From positions 1 to 8,070 of the forward strand of contig NZ_UPZP01000099.1 of NCBI RefSeq assembly GCF_900538805.1: 8,070 nucleotides of DNA, read 5' to 3'. Positions 1 to 5,754 of the stretch are shown here, piece after piece. A program made the position numbers and the translations under genes. This DNA comes from an uncultured Dialister sp. GTDB taxonomy: Bacteria > Bacillota > Negativicutes > Veillonellales > Dialisteraceae. Under the pieces are notes generated by a model. It did no database searches, had not been told where the DNA came from, and worked only from the letters and a program-made list of their open reading frames with translations. How positions within the stretch are numbered: position 1 is the first letter of the stretch; every line of letters begins with the position of its first letter.

Positions 1-15
1 GGCAGCGAAAACCAA

Positions 16-239
16 ACAACCTCGCTTCGCTCGTGGAAATGCACCCCTATTCCCCTACGGGGACTTCCCCCGGAGGGGGAAGTTTTCTTGCCGCTATACA
101 AAGAGCAGCTTAAGTTAGCACAAGGGTAAGCGGAGAGCAAACCTCCCCCTCTGGGGGAGGTGCCACCGAAGGCGGCAGAAGGGGTGCATTTCCATCGCCC
201 GCCAGGGCGGCTCCCAGTTTTTATTATAATAATGGCGCC
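16..239. repeat. Hairpin-rich intergenic repeat, copy A
   Basis: This is the first of two copies of a dispersed repeat. Bases 16-87 match 4062-4133 at 71 of 72 positions. A 14-bp terminal-type inverted repeat, GGAAATGCACCCCT, occurs at 35-48 and in reverse complement at 180-193. Inside are perfect hairpins with 3-base loops: CCCC/GGGG at 52-62, a 9-bp stem at 63-83 followed by TTTT, and a 9-bp stem at 141-161, plus an imperfect one at 161-177. The right end, 195-239, resembles 4278-4319: it shares a CGCCC/GGGCG hairpin, a TTTTAT stretch and TGGCGCC. The middle, about 88-179, is unlike copy B. No coding region is credible in 1-223. The family is not one I can name. It could be a MITE-like or REP-like element. 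The T-run after the 63-83 hairpin could also stop transcription on the plus strand. Confidence 0.8.
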
Positions 240-1570
240 TTTGCCATTTCCTCCAGTTTCCTCCTGTCCGCTTTTCCTGTGGAGGTACGGGGGATAGCGG
301 GAAGCACGATAAACCTTGAGGGGATTTCCCAGGCCTTGAGGCAGCGGGAAAGGATTCGTACCATGTCTTTCCTATCCGGCACGGTTCCGGAGAGAAAGGC
401 GACGAGGGTATCGTCGCCGTTTTTCTGTTTCAAAGCCGTCACTTCCGCGTCCTCTACCCCTTCCACCATGAGGAGGGCGGAAAGGACTTTCTGCCTTGGC
501 ACGTGATTGCCCTGGACATGGTACATGTCTTCCCGGCGCCCCAGGAAGTGGAGTTCTCCCTTTTCATCCAGCCGTCCCAGGTCATGGCAGGTGTAGGGCA
601 TGGAAATGCCTTCGATGCCATAGGGTGTGTCCACTGTGATTTCTCCGTTTTCGATGGAAACCTTCACCTTGGGAAAGGGTTTCCCCACTGTATCCGGCGA
701 AAGGAGGATGTCCTTTCCTTCGGTGTAGGAAATATAGGAGAGTTCCGAGGCGCCATAGTAAAGAATCACTTTGGCCGCCGGAAAGCGTTCTGTGAGCCGC
801 CGGTACAGGGAGGCCGTCATGAGCTGGGAGCCGGTGAGGATATGGGTAACACTGCCTGCCTCTCCTTTGACTTTGGACAGCGGCGAAAGTTTGGAGGGAA
901 TCATGTACACATGGGTGATTCCCTCTTTTTGTATGCGGTCCATCCATGTTTTAGGGAGAAGACGGCTGCTGCCGTGGAGGGAGGCGCCTTCGGAGAGGAA
1001 ATCCATCACCATATTCAGGTTCCCCGTGAAGGCCAGGGAGCCGTGGAAAAAGAGGCGGGAATGGCCGTCCACCCTGAAAATTTCATCCTGCAGGGGAAAG
1101 AAATCGGTCCAGCTTTCATCCCGGCGGTAAAGGATTTTAGGAAGGCCGCTGCTGCCGGAAGTAAGCACGCCAAAGACACCGGAAATCAGGGCTTTTCTGT
1201 CCCATGTCCGAAAAAACAGGGATTGCCCTTTTTTCAAAGAAAGGGAAGGAATCTCCTCGTCAGAAAGAAATAGACCTACCGGCTGTTTTTCCAGGAGGGC
1301 TGACAAGTCCTCTTCCTTCAGATATTCATGGTACAGAACCGGCACGCCGCCGGCATAGGAAAGGGCCAGGAAATAAAGAAGCTGCCTTAAGGGCCCGTGC
1401 AGGTACAGAGCGGTAAGTTTTCCTTTCACCTGCAAGGCAGACAATTTTTCTCCTTCCTCTTCCACAAATCGGAGGGCTTCGCCCCAGGTCATGGTCATCT
1501 CATCGCCCCGATAGAAGATGTCATCCTTCTTTTCCCTTCCCCATCGAAGAAGGTATTCATAGCATTTCAT
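224..1570 (-). CDS. ANL-superfamily acyl-CoA ligase-like enzyme (YhfT-like context)
   Basis: This 448-residue protein should activate a carboxylic acid with ATP and pass it to CoA or a similar thiol. ANL-family motifs appear in order: the phosphate-binding loop TSGSSGLPK at residues 137-145, YGASE at 272-276, DLGR at 330-333, the hinge region LGRRED at 343-348, and the C-terminal TGKADRR with the likely catalytic Lys433. The length is short for the family, closer to MenE-type ligases than to long-chain acyl-CoA synthetases, and the N-terminal domain looks trimmed. The ATG overlaps the thiolase stop as ATGA, so translation is probably coupled, which supports this start. It is the last gene of the bioY-headed set. 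Bacillus subtilis places a ligase (yhfT) beside a thiolase (yhfS) and a bioY paralogue, which suggests a biotin-linked role. The acid substrate is unknown. The last four codons and stop lie inside repeat copy A. Confidence 0.88.
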   Translation of the reverse strand: MKCYEYLLRWGREKKDDIFYRGDEMTMTWGEALRFVEEEGEKLSALQVKGKLTALYLHGPLRQLLYFLALSYAGGVPVLYHEYLKEEDLSALLEKQPVGLFLSDEEIPSLSLKKGQSLFFRTWDRKALISGVFGVLTSGSSGLPKILYRRDESWTDFFPLQDEIFRVDGHSRLFFHGSLAFTGNLNMVMDFLSEGASLHGSSRLLPKTWMDRIQKEGITHVYMIPSKLSPLSKVKGEAGSVTHILTGSQLMTASLYRRLTERFPAAKVILYYGASELSYISYTEGKDILLSPDTVGKPFPKVKVSIENGEITVDTPYGIEGISMPYTCHDLGRLDEKGELHFLGRREDMYHVQGNHVPRQKVLSALLMVEGVEDAEVTALKQKNGDDTLVAFLSGTVPDRKDMVRILSRCLKAWEIPSRFIVLPAIPRTSTGKADRRKLEEMAKAPLL

Positions 1571-2769
1571 GCTTTCACCTCCAGCGGCAGGGAAAAGGAA
1601 ATATGCTTTTCTTCCTTCCAGTCCCTTTCATCTACGTGACGAATCAGGATGGCCTCTCCCACGCCGCCGGCAGCGGGAATGGAGGCGGCCCCCAGGCGTC
1701 CGCCCTCCTTTTCCAGAATTTTCATGAGATGAATCATGATTTCCGCACCGCTGGCGCCATAGGGGTGCCCATAGGCCAGAGCGCCGCCCCAGCGATTCAG
1801 GCGGTCCGCCACATCTTTGTGCTTTTTCCTAAAGGCAGCACTGATGACCGCAAAGGCTTCGTTGTATTCAAAGGCATCCACATCACTGTAAAAAAGCCCT
1901 TTATCCCGGAGAAGGGATGAAACTGCCAAATCCGCCGAAAGCGGCGGCACCGCGGGATCGGCACCAATCATTTGGAATCCTTTGATTTCCGCCGACGGCA
2001 GGAGATGTCTTTCCCGGAGCCATCTTTCAGAGGCAAGGAGCACGAAGGCAGCGCCGTCATTGATGGTACAGGTATTGGCGGCTGTGAGGATGCCGCCGGG
2101 AAAATCGGTGACCCGAGGCGCCCTTTCCAAGAGCTTTTCAGACATACGTTTCCTGATGGCCTCATCCCGGCTGCTGCCGAAAAGGGGAAGAATCACATCG
2201 GAAAGGAACCCTTCCTCTGCTGCCTTCTTCGCCCTTTCCTGGCTTAAAAGGGCCGCTTCGTCCGCTTCCTTCCTTGTGATTCCCGCCGCTTTCGCTGCCC
2301 TTTCCGCTCCCAGCAGCATGGCATCATCGCCAAATTCGCCGGGCCTGAACTGGGCTGCCGTGAAGACCGGATTTCTAAGATGGCTTCTTTCATCATTGTC
2401 TGCATACCGCCGAACGGGCTGGAGAGACGCACTTTCTGCGCCGCCTGCCAGCACGGCGTCCCACTCTCCTGCCATAATGGAAAGGGCTGCCATATGGATG
2501 GCTGCCAGGCCGGAAGCGCACTGGAGGTCAATGGTAAAGGCCGGCGTCCTCTCCGGAAGTCCCCCTTCCAGAAGAAGCAGCCGCCCCAGATTTCCGCCAG
2601 GCCCCACGGCATTACCGCAGATGAGGGCGTCCGGGCCGGCAAGGCCATACCTTTCGCAAAGCGCCTTCGCCACAGCGCCTCCCAGTACCTCGGGCCTTAC
2701 ATTTTTAAAAATGCCGTTCCGTATACCGATATGGCTCCGAAGGCCGCCCACCAGAAATACCCGATTCAT
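1567..2769 (-). CDS. Thiolase-family protein, YhfS-like, lacking the second catalytic Cys
   Basis: This 400-residue protein has the thiolase fold signature. The acyl-accepting cysteine is Cys84 in DLQCASG, the NEAF motif is at 303-306, and the catalytic histidine is His335 in GGALAYGHPYGASGA (328-342). Classical thiolases then carry a second cysteine in a CxGGG-type loop near the C-terminus. Here that loop reads SIPAAGGVGEA (363-373), so Pro365 occupies the cysteine position. No nearby cysteine obviously replaces it. From memory, Bacillus YhfS also lacks this cysteine and shares the GGALA..GHPYGASGA stretch; I could not verify this. The family normally joins or cleaves beta-ketoacyl-CoA, and the missing base could mean altered or reduced condensation activity. 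Both ends overlap neighbours as ATGA, with the hotdog gene upstream and the ligase downstream, so the three are one translational unit. Confidence 0.9.
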   Translation of the reverse strand: MNRVFLVGGLRSHIGIRNGIFKNVRPEVLGGAVAKALCERYGLAGPDALICGNAVGPGGNLGRLLLLEGGLPERTPAFTIDLQCASGLAAIHMAALSIMAGEWDAVLAGGAESASLQPVRRYADNDERSHLRNPVFTAAQFRPGEFGDDAMLLGAERAAKAAGITRKEADEAALLSQERAKKAAEEGFLSDVILPLFGSSRDEAIRKRMSEKLLERAPRVTDFPGGILTAANTCTINDGAAFVLLASERWLRERHLLPSAEIKGFQMIGADPAVPPLSADLAVSSLLRDKGLFYSDVDAFEYNEAFAVISAAFRKKHKDVADRLNRWGGALAYGHPYGASGAEIMIHLMKILEKEGGRLGAASIPAAGGVGEAILIRHVDERDWKEEKHISFSLPLEVKA

Positions 2770-3263
2770 TCCATCACCGCCTCAAAACACAATACATCGG
2801 AAGACCCGTAAACCCTATTTCCCGCTTGTTTCAAATACACCGCATCACCTGCATACAGGGGATGGTGGAAATGGATGCGGAGCCTTTCAAAATTTTTCCT
2901 CTTCATAAGGGCAGAGGCAATCTGAAAGCCGCTCACCACAGGACGGTGGGACTGATGGATTTCATTGTGATCCCCCAGGGCCAGGCTGAAGGAACGTACC
3001 TCCTCTTCAGAAAAAGTGTGCCACCAGGTTCCCTTATCCGCCCTTTTCTTCCCCACCGTTTTTCCGGAGAAAGGAAAAAGAAGGATTTCCATGCGCCCGG
3101 TCCCCTTCACCGCCCGAATCCTGATGATTTTTCTTCCGGACCAGGAAATTTCACAGGGTCCATCGGTCTCTCCCTCACCTTTGCTGTATCGGAGCTCTCC
3201 CATCACCATGCCCTGCCACTCGTCCTCCCAGGCCCTGCAGAGGGCTTTCATCAATTCTTCCAT
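2766..3263 (-). CDS. MaoC-type hotdog protein, probable enoyl-thioester hydratase
   Basis: This 165-residue protein ends in a MaoC-like hotdog half. Residues 84-120 contain the (R)-specific enoyl-CoA hydratase pattern: Asp98 and His103 sit in GDHNEIH with the five-residue spacing of the PhaJ catalytic pair, followed by RPVVSGFQIASAL. The strand FHHPLYAGDAVYL (132-144) matches the family's substrate-tunnel region. The usual VAHG is VVSG here, so one conserved histidine is missing. Residues 1-80 do not resemble a known domain to me. The enzyme probably hydrates or dehydrates an acyl thioester, which fits between a ligase and a thiolase. A Shine-Dalgarno-like AAGGGAG ends five bases before this ATG. 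Only 49 bp separate it from bioY, and that gap holds a terminator, so expression probably depends on read-through or on a promoter inside bioY. I saw no good promoter there. Confidence 0.75.
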   Translation of the reverse strand: MEELMKALCRAWEDEWQGMVMGELRYSKGEGETDGPCEISWSGRKIIRIRAVKGTGRMEILLFPFSGKTVGKKRADKGTWWHTFSEEEVRSFSLALGDHNEIHQSHRPVVSGFQIASALMKRKNFERLRIHFHHPLYAGDAVYLKQAGNRVYGSSDVLCFEAVME

Positions 3264-3277
3264 ATTTTCTCCCTTAT

Positions 3278-3304
3278 AAAAAAAGCGGAAGGTTTCCCTT
3301 CCGC
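3278..3304 (-). terminator. Intrinsic terminator after bioY
   Basis: On the minus strand an 8-bp perfect stem, GCGGAAGG with CCTTCCGC, closes a GAAA tetraloop and is followed at once by seven T residues. This is a textbook rho-independent terminator. It lies between the bioY stop codon and the ribosome-binding site of the hotdog gene, so it probably lowers transcription of the three enzyme genes relative to bioY. Confidence 0.92.
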
Positions 3305-3312
3305 CATATATA

Positions 3313-3849
3313 TTAAAATTCTCCGACCAGTCTTCTTCTGTACTTGCTCACCAGGAAAGAGGCCAGCAGGATTTTTGCAAAGTCTCCGGGCAGGAAGGGG
3401 AACATGCACATGACCATGGACGCCCAAATGCCGGTGCCTGTGAGGAACATGAACCATGCCAGCCCCATGATGTAGCACACCGCCGTGCCTGCAATGGTGG
3501 CAGCCAGCATGTTCTTGAAGGAATAACCCAGCTTCTCCGATACCAGTCCCACCACGAAAGCCATAGGCGCAAAGCCGATGATAAATCCGCCGGAAGGCCC
3601 GGCAATGACGGAAAAACCGGCGCGCATCATGGAAAATACCGGCACCCCTGCCATGCCAAGGAGCAGATAAATCACAATGGCCAGAAGACCGTACCGCTTG
3701 CCAAGGAAACCGCCTGCCATGAGTACCGCAAAGGTACCAAGAGTAATGGGCACCGGCTGGATAGGAATGGTAATCTGGGAGCACACCGCAGTAACTGCGG
3801 CAAATAAAGCACATAAAACCTGCATACGGATAGAATGATTCTGATTCAT
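3313..3849 (-). CDS. bioY: BioY, biotin-binding S component of an ECF transporter
   Basis: This 178-residue membrane protein captures biotin and delivers it across the cytoplasmic membrane, usually with a shared ECF energy-coupling module (not encoded in this window). Family hallmarks are visible: IPIQPVPITLGTFAVLMAG at residues 28-46, GVPVFS at 68-73, the GPSGGFIIGF loop at 84-93, and FLPGDFAKI at 152-160. About six hydrophobic segments can be traced: 9-26, 35-50, 53-72, 81-104, 113-139 and 142-168. The length is typical. An AGGAGG ribosome-binding site lies five bases before the ATG. A consensus promoter and a BirA-type operator sit directly upstream, so biotin sufficiency should repress it. 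It has its own terminator and heads a possible operon with three acyl-thioester enzymes. Confidence 0.96.
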   Translation of the reverse strand: MNQNHSIRMQVLCALFAAVTAVCSQITIPIQPVPITLGTFAVLMAGGFLGKRYGLLAIVIYLLLGMAGVPVFSMMRAGFSVIAGPSGGFIIGFAPMAFVVGLVSEKLGYSFKNMLAATIAGTAVCYIMGLAWFMFLTGTGIWASMVMCMFPFLPGDFAKILLASFLVSKYRRRLVGEF

Positions 3850-3872
3850 AATGACCTCCTGTTGATGGATTC

Positions 3873-3901
3873 ATTATAAAATCATTCGATTCGTTTGTCA
3901 A
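3873..3901 (-). promoter_or_regulatory. Consensus sigma-A/sigma-70 promoter of bioY
   Basis: Read on the minus strand, the -35 box TTGACA (3901-3896) is followed after exactly 17 bp by TATAAT (3878-3873). Both hexamers match the consensus perfectly. The expected start of transcription is near 3866, giving a leader of under 20 bases before the bioY start. That is too short for a riboswitch and leaves control to the overlapping operator. Confidence 0.92.
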
Positions 3902-3926
3902 CTGTCTACATTATACAGTTTACAAA
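3894..3926. promoter_or_regulatory. BirA-type biotin operator
   Basis: An inverted repeat with 12-base arms, TTTGTCAACTGT and ACAGTTTACAAA, pairs at 11 of 12 positions around a 9-base centre. Its core, TTGTCAAC-N15-GTTTACAA, matches the arrangement known for biotin-protein-ligase repressor (BirA) sites, which have TTGT(t/a)AAC-type half-sites 14-16 bp apart. The proximal half contains the whole -35 box of the bioY promoter, so bound repressor would block RNA polymerase. The adjacent gene being bioY makes the assignment strong. Confidence 0.9.
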
Positions 3927-3962
3927 TGATGACGATTCCCCTATTCTATTGTGCCCCTTTTG

Positions 3963-3998
3963 GGTTCAAAGGGTTCAGAAGGTTCAAAGGGTTCAGAG
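3963..3998. repeat. Four tandem 9-bp repeats (GGTTCARAR), left arm
   Basis: Four consecutive 9-base units read GGTTCAAAG, GGTTCAGAA, GGTTCAAAG and GGTTCAGAG, followed by a degenerate fifth unit. The same kind of unit occurs in opposite orientation at 4348-4383, so the two arrays bracket repeat copy B. The array is too short to be a CRISPR, and it has no start or ribosome-binding site to suggest coding. Confidence 0.85.
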
Positions 3999-4007
3999 GG
4001 TTGTGGA

Positions 4008-4050
4008 TTGCCCTGCGGGCAATGAGTTTTAGAATTCCGCTTCACGGAAT
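4008..4050. other. Two small hairpins between the 9-bp array and copy B
   Basis: ATTGCCC and GGGCAAT form a 7-bp stem around TGC at 4008-4024. ATTCCG and CGGAAT form a 6-bp stem around five bases at 4034-4050. Neither is followed by a T-run, so neither is an obvious terminator. They are of the same style as the hairpins inside copies A and B. Confidence 0.7.
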
Positions 4051-4061
4051 GGAAAACCTTC

Positions 4062-4319
4062 ACAACCTCGCTTCGCTCGTGAAAATGCACCCCTATTCCC
4101 CTACGGGGACTTCCCCCGGAGGGGGAAGTTTTCCCTATGCTTAACATTTATCTCTTACGTTATGAACAACATTTCGGTGAATTAGCCACCTCCGGTGGCT
4201 TTTCCCCCTTTGGTGCCTTACGGCACCAAAAGGGGTGCATTTCCCTCGAGCCAAAGGCTCGGTTTGCCTGTTTCCCCTCGCCCGTAAGGGCGGTTGTATG
4301 GTTTTATCATACTGGCGCC
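4062..4319. repeat. Hairpin-rich intergenic repeat, copy B
   Basis: This is the second copy of the element at 16-239. Its left 72 bases differ from copy A at one position. The 14-bp inverted ends are at 4081-4094 and 4231-4244, with one mismatch. The interior differs from copy A but is built the same way, from short perfect hairpins: 9 bp at 4109-4129 followed by TTTT, 7 bp at 4184-4200, 9 bp at 4209-4230, 6 bp at 4247-4261 and 5 bp at 4279-4292. The right end (4278-4319) parallels 195-239. Along with the flanking 9-bp arrays it fills the 530-base gap between the bioY operator and the YgiC-like gene. I see no gene there. Confidence 0.82.
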
Positions 4320-4347
4320 CCTTTATTTTCAAAGGCGCCCTCCACCC

Positions 4348-4383
4348 CCTCTGAACCCTGTGAACCCTTTGCACCCTCTGAAC
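4348..4383. repeat. Four tandem 9-bp repeats, inverted right arm
   Basis: Units CCTCTGAAC, CCTGTGAAC, CCTTTGCAC and CCTCTGAAC run in tandem. On the other strand they read as GTTCAGAGG-type units, the same motif as the array at 3963-3998 but reversed. The two arrays are about 350 bases apart and could pair imperfectly. Confidence 0.82.
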
Positions 4384-4386
4384 CCT

Positions 4387-4403
4387 CACGCCCGAAGGGC
4401 GTG
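4387..4403. other. Perfect 7-bp hairpin downstream of the YgiC-like gene
   Basis: CACGCCC and GGGCGTG pair around a GAA loop (TTC on the minus strand). It is the closest strong hairpin after the stop at 4459, about 55 bases away. No T-run follows on the minus strand, so I do not call it a terminator. It may be part of the repeat complex. Confidence 0.6.
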
Positions 4404-4458
4404 TCCATAAGAGCGCCTGCCAGCCTCGATCCCGGTCCCGACTTCTAACCCGGTTCCA

Positions 4459-5754
4459 TCACTCATAGAGCACCGGTATCCAGTAGGCCTCATTCCCTGC
4501 AATCTTTTCTTCGCTGAACCTTGCATAAATGGCAGACGGTTTATCTCCCAGCATAAAGCAGGAGAGGGTCACATAGCCTTCCAGTACGCCCACGTCCGTT
4601 TTGGTCACGATTTTCTGCTGCGGCACGTACTGCTGCACCAGGGAGGAATCGCTGTCCCGGCACACCACGTCTTCCGGGTCTTCTACTTCTTTTCTGTAAA
4701 CGGTCTCTCCTTTTTCATTGATAATGTCAATGCCCCTTCCTTCCCTGCCCCAGATGGGCTTTCGAATCCAAAGGGAAGGATTCTTTTCATCCATCCGGAA
4801 GTCCCGCATGAAGAAGCTGGCGGGAATGTAGTTTCTTATGATTTCCTGTTCCTTTTCCGTGAAGAAGGCATGGTCTTCCATGAGGGCGTAGAGAAGGGCC
4901 TGGAATCCTTTGGACTGCATGATAATGGATTCCGGCGGGTTCATCATGTGGAAACGGTGATTCACATAGCCTTCCATCATCAGTTCTCCCAGGGAAGAGC
5001 CGTCCTGGTCCGCTGTTTCTTCGATGAGGATTTCCATGGGATGCATGCGGTAGAGGAAGGAAATGGTCCTGCCGTCAGGAAGGGCCACGCTGCCGTCTTC
5101 CATGACTGCCAGGTTGTAGAAAGATTCAAAGAGAATATGCGGTCTCACATCCTCCGGCACCGCTTCCCTCATGGCATTCATAAGAAATTTCGTGGTTCCG
5201 AAATCTTCGATGTAGTCATGGAAACAGGAAAAGAGGATGGGATGAGCTTCCAGCTCTTCACTGCTCATATTTCCACAGCAGCGAAGATACACATCCAGAA
5301 GGAAGCTGCGGAGACCGTTCATTTCAAAGGCATTGGGATTTTCCTTGCCGAAATACCGCCCCGCCACGCCGTTGGCATAGTAGGCCTCGATTTCCGCGCA
5401 GGGGGTGTCCGCATTGATTTCCACCATGCGGATGCCCCCTGTTTTTTCATCAATCACGTAGTCGAACCGGGAAATCCAGGTGGGCAGGTCCTTCATGGCA
5501 TTGCCGCCGTGGAGATATTTCCGAAGCTTTTCGGGAATTTCCATATCATCCATGAAAGAATCATCACATTCCATGGCCCGCTTCACGGCCTTGGCAAAGA
5601 TTCTATACAGCGCCCCGCTCACGCGGCGCACTTCTTCGATCTGCTTTCTTGTCACAATGAGGGGCAGGTGGGTGGGATAGCGGAAAGGATAGCCCGGATA
5701 TTCCACGTAGGGAAATATGTTCCTGTCCAAATCATCCATAAAGGTCTTTTCCAT
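4459..5754 (-). CDS. YgiC-like glutathionylspermidine synthase-family ATP-grasp protein
   Basis: This 431-residue protein matches the synthetase domain of glutathionylspermidine synthase, without the N-terminal amidase domain of bifunctional E. coli Gss. Visible family blocks are RFDYV at residues 96-100, VEINADTP at 111-118, the segment FHDYIEDFGTTKFL at 178-191, FLYRMHPME at 233-241, the ATP-grasp strand RKPIWGREGRGI at 331-342, SLVQQYVP at 371-378, and a C-terminal block from 391 ending in WIPVLYE. The family forms amide bonds using ATP, but YgiC-type members have no agreed substrate, so glutathionylspermidine production should not be assumed. The start overlaps the upstream lipoprotein stop as TGATG, with an AGGAGG nine bases upstream, so the two are translationally coupled. 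E. coli ygiB-ygiC has the same arrangement of a lipoprotein gene followed by this enzyme. Confidence 0.9.
   Translation of the reverse strand: MEKTFMDDLDRNIFPYVEYPGYPFRYPTHLPLIVTRKQIEEVRRVSGALYRIFAKAVKRAMECDDSFMDDMEIPEKLRKYLHGGNAMKDLPTWISRFDYVIDEKTGGIRMVEINADTPCAEIEAYYANGVAGRYFGKENPNAFEMNGLRSFLLDVYLRCCGNMSSEELEAHPILFSCFHDYIEDFGTTKFLMNAMREAVPEDVRPHILFESFYNLAVMEDGSVALPDGRTISFLYRMHPMEILIEETADQDGSSLGELMMEGYVNHRFHMMNPPESIIMQSKGFQALLYALMEDHAFFTEKEQEIIRNYIPASFFMRDFRMDEKNPSLWIRKPIWGREGRGIDIINEKGETVYRKEVEDPEDVVCRDSDSSLVQQYVPQQKIVTKTDVGVLEGYVTLSCFMLGDKPSAIYARFSEEKIAGNEAYWIPVLYE

Noticed and set aside
503..1273. Plus-strand open frame of 256 codons
   Set aside because: It lies wholly antisense to the ligase gene, which has clear ANL motifs. 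The product has no recognisable motif, and no ribosome-binding site precedes it.
1982..2908. Plus-strand open frame of 308 codons
   Set aside because: It is a shadow of the thiolase and hotdog genes. Its Ser/Arg/Pro-rich composition is typical of antisense translation.
3850..3872. Riboswitch in the bioY leader
   Set aside because: The predicted leader is under 20 bases, and an operator already explains the control.
3910..3915. A second minus-strand TATAAT inside the operator centre
   Set aside because: No -35-like hexamer lies 16-18 bp upstream, whereas the TATAAT at 3873-3878 has a perfect TTGACA at 17 bp.
3963..4383. CRISPR array
   Set aside because: Units are 9 bp in direct tandem without spacers, and no cas genes are present.
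3926..4448. Small open frames across the repeat region, with EPFEPSEP- or FKGFRRFKG-like products
   Set aside because: They are translations of the 9-bp tandem repeats and hairpins. There are no ribosome-binding sites, and frames are open on both strands as expected from repeats.
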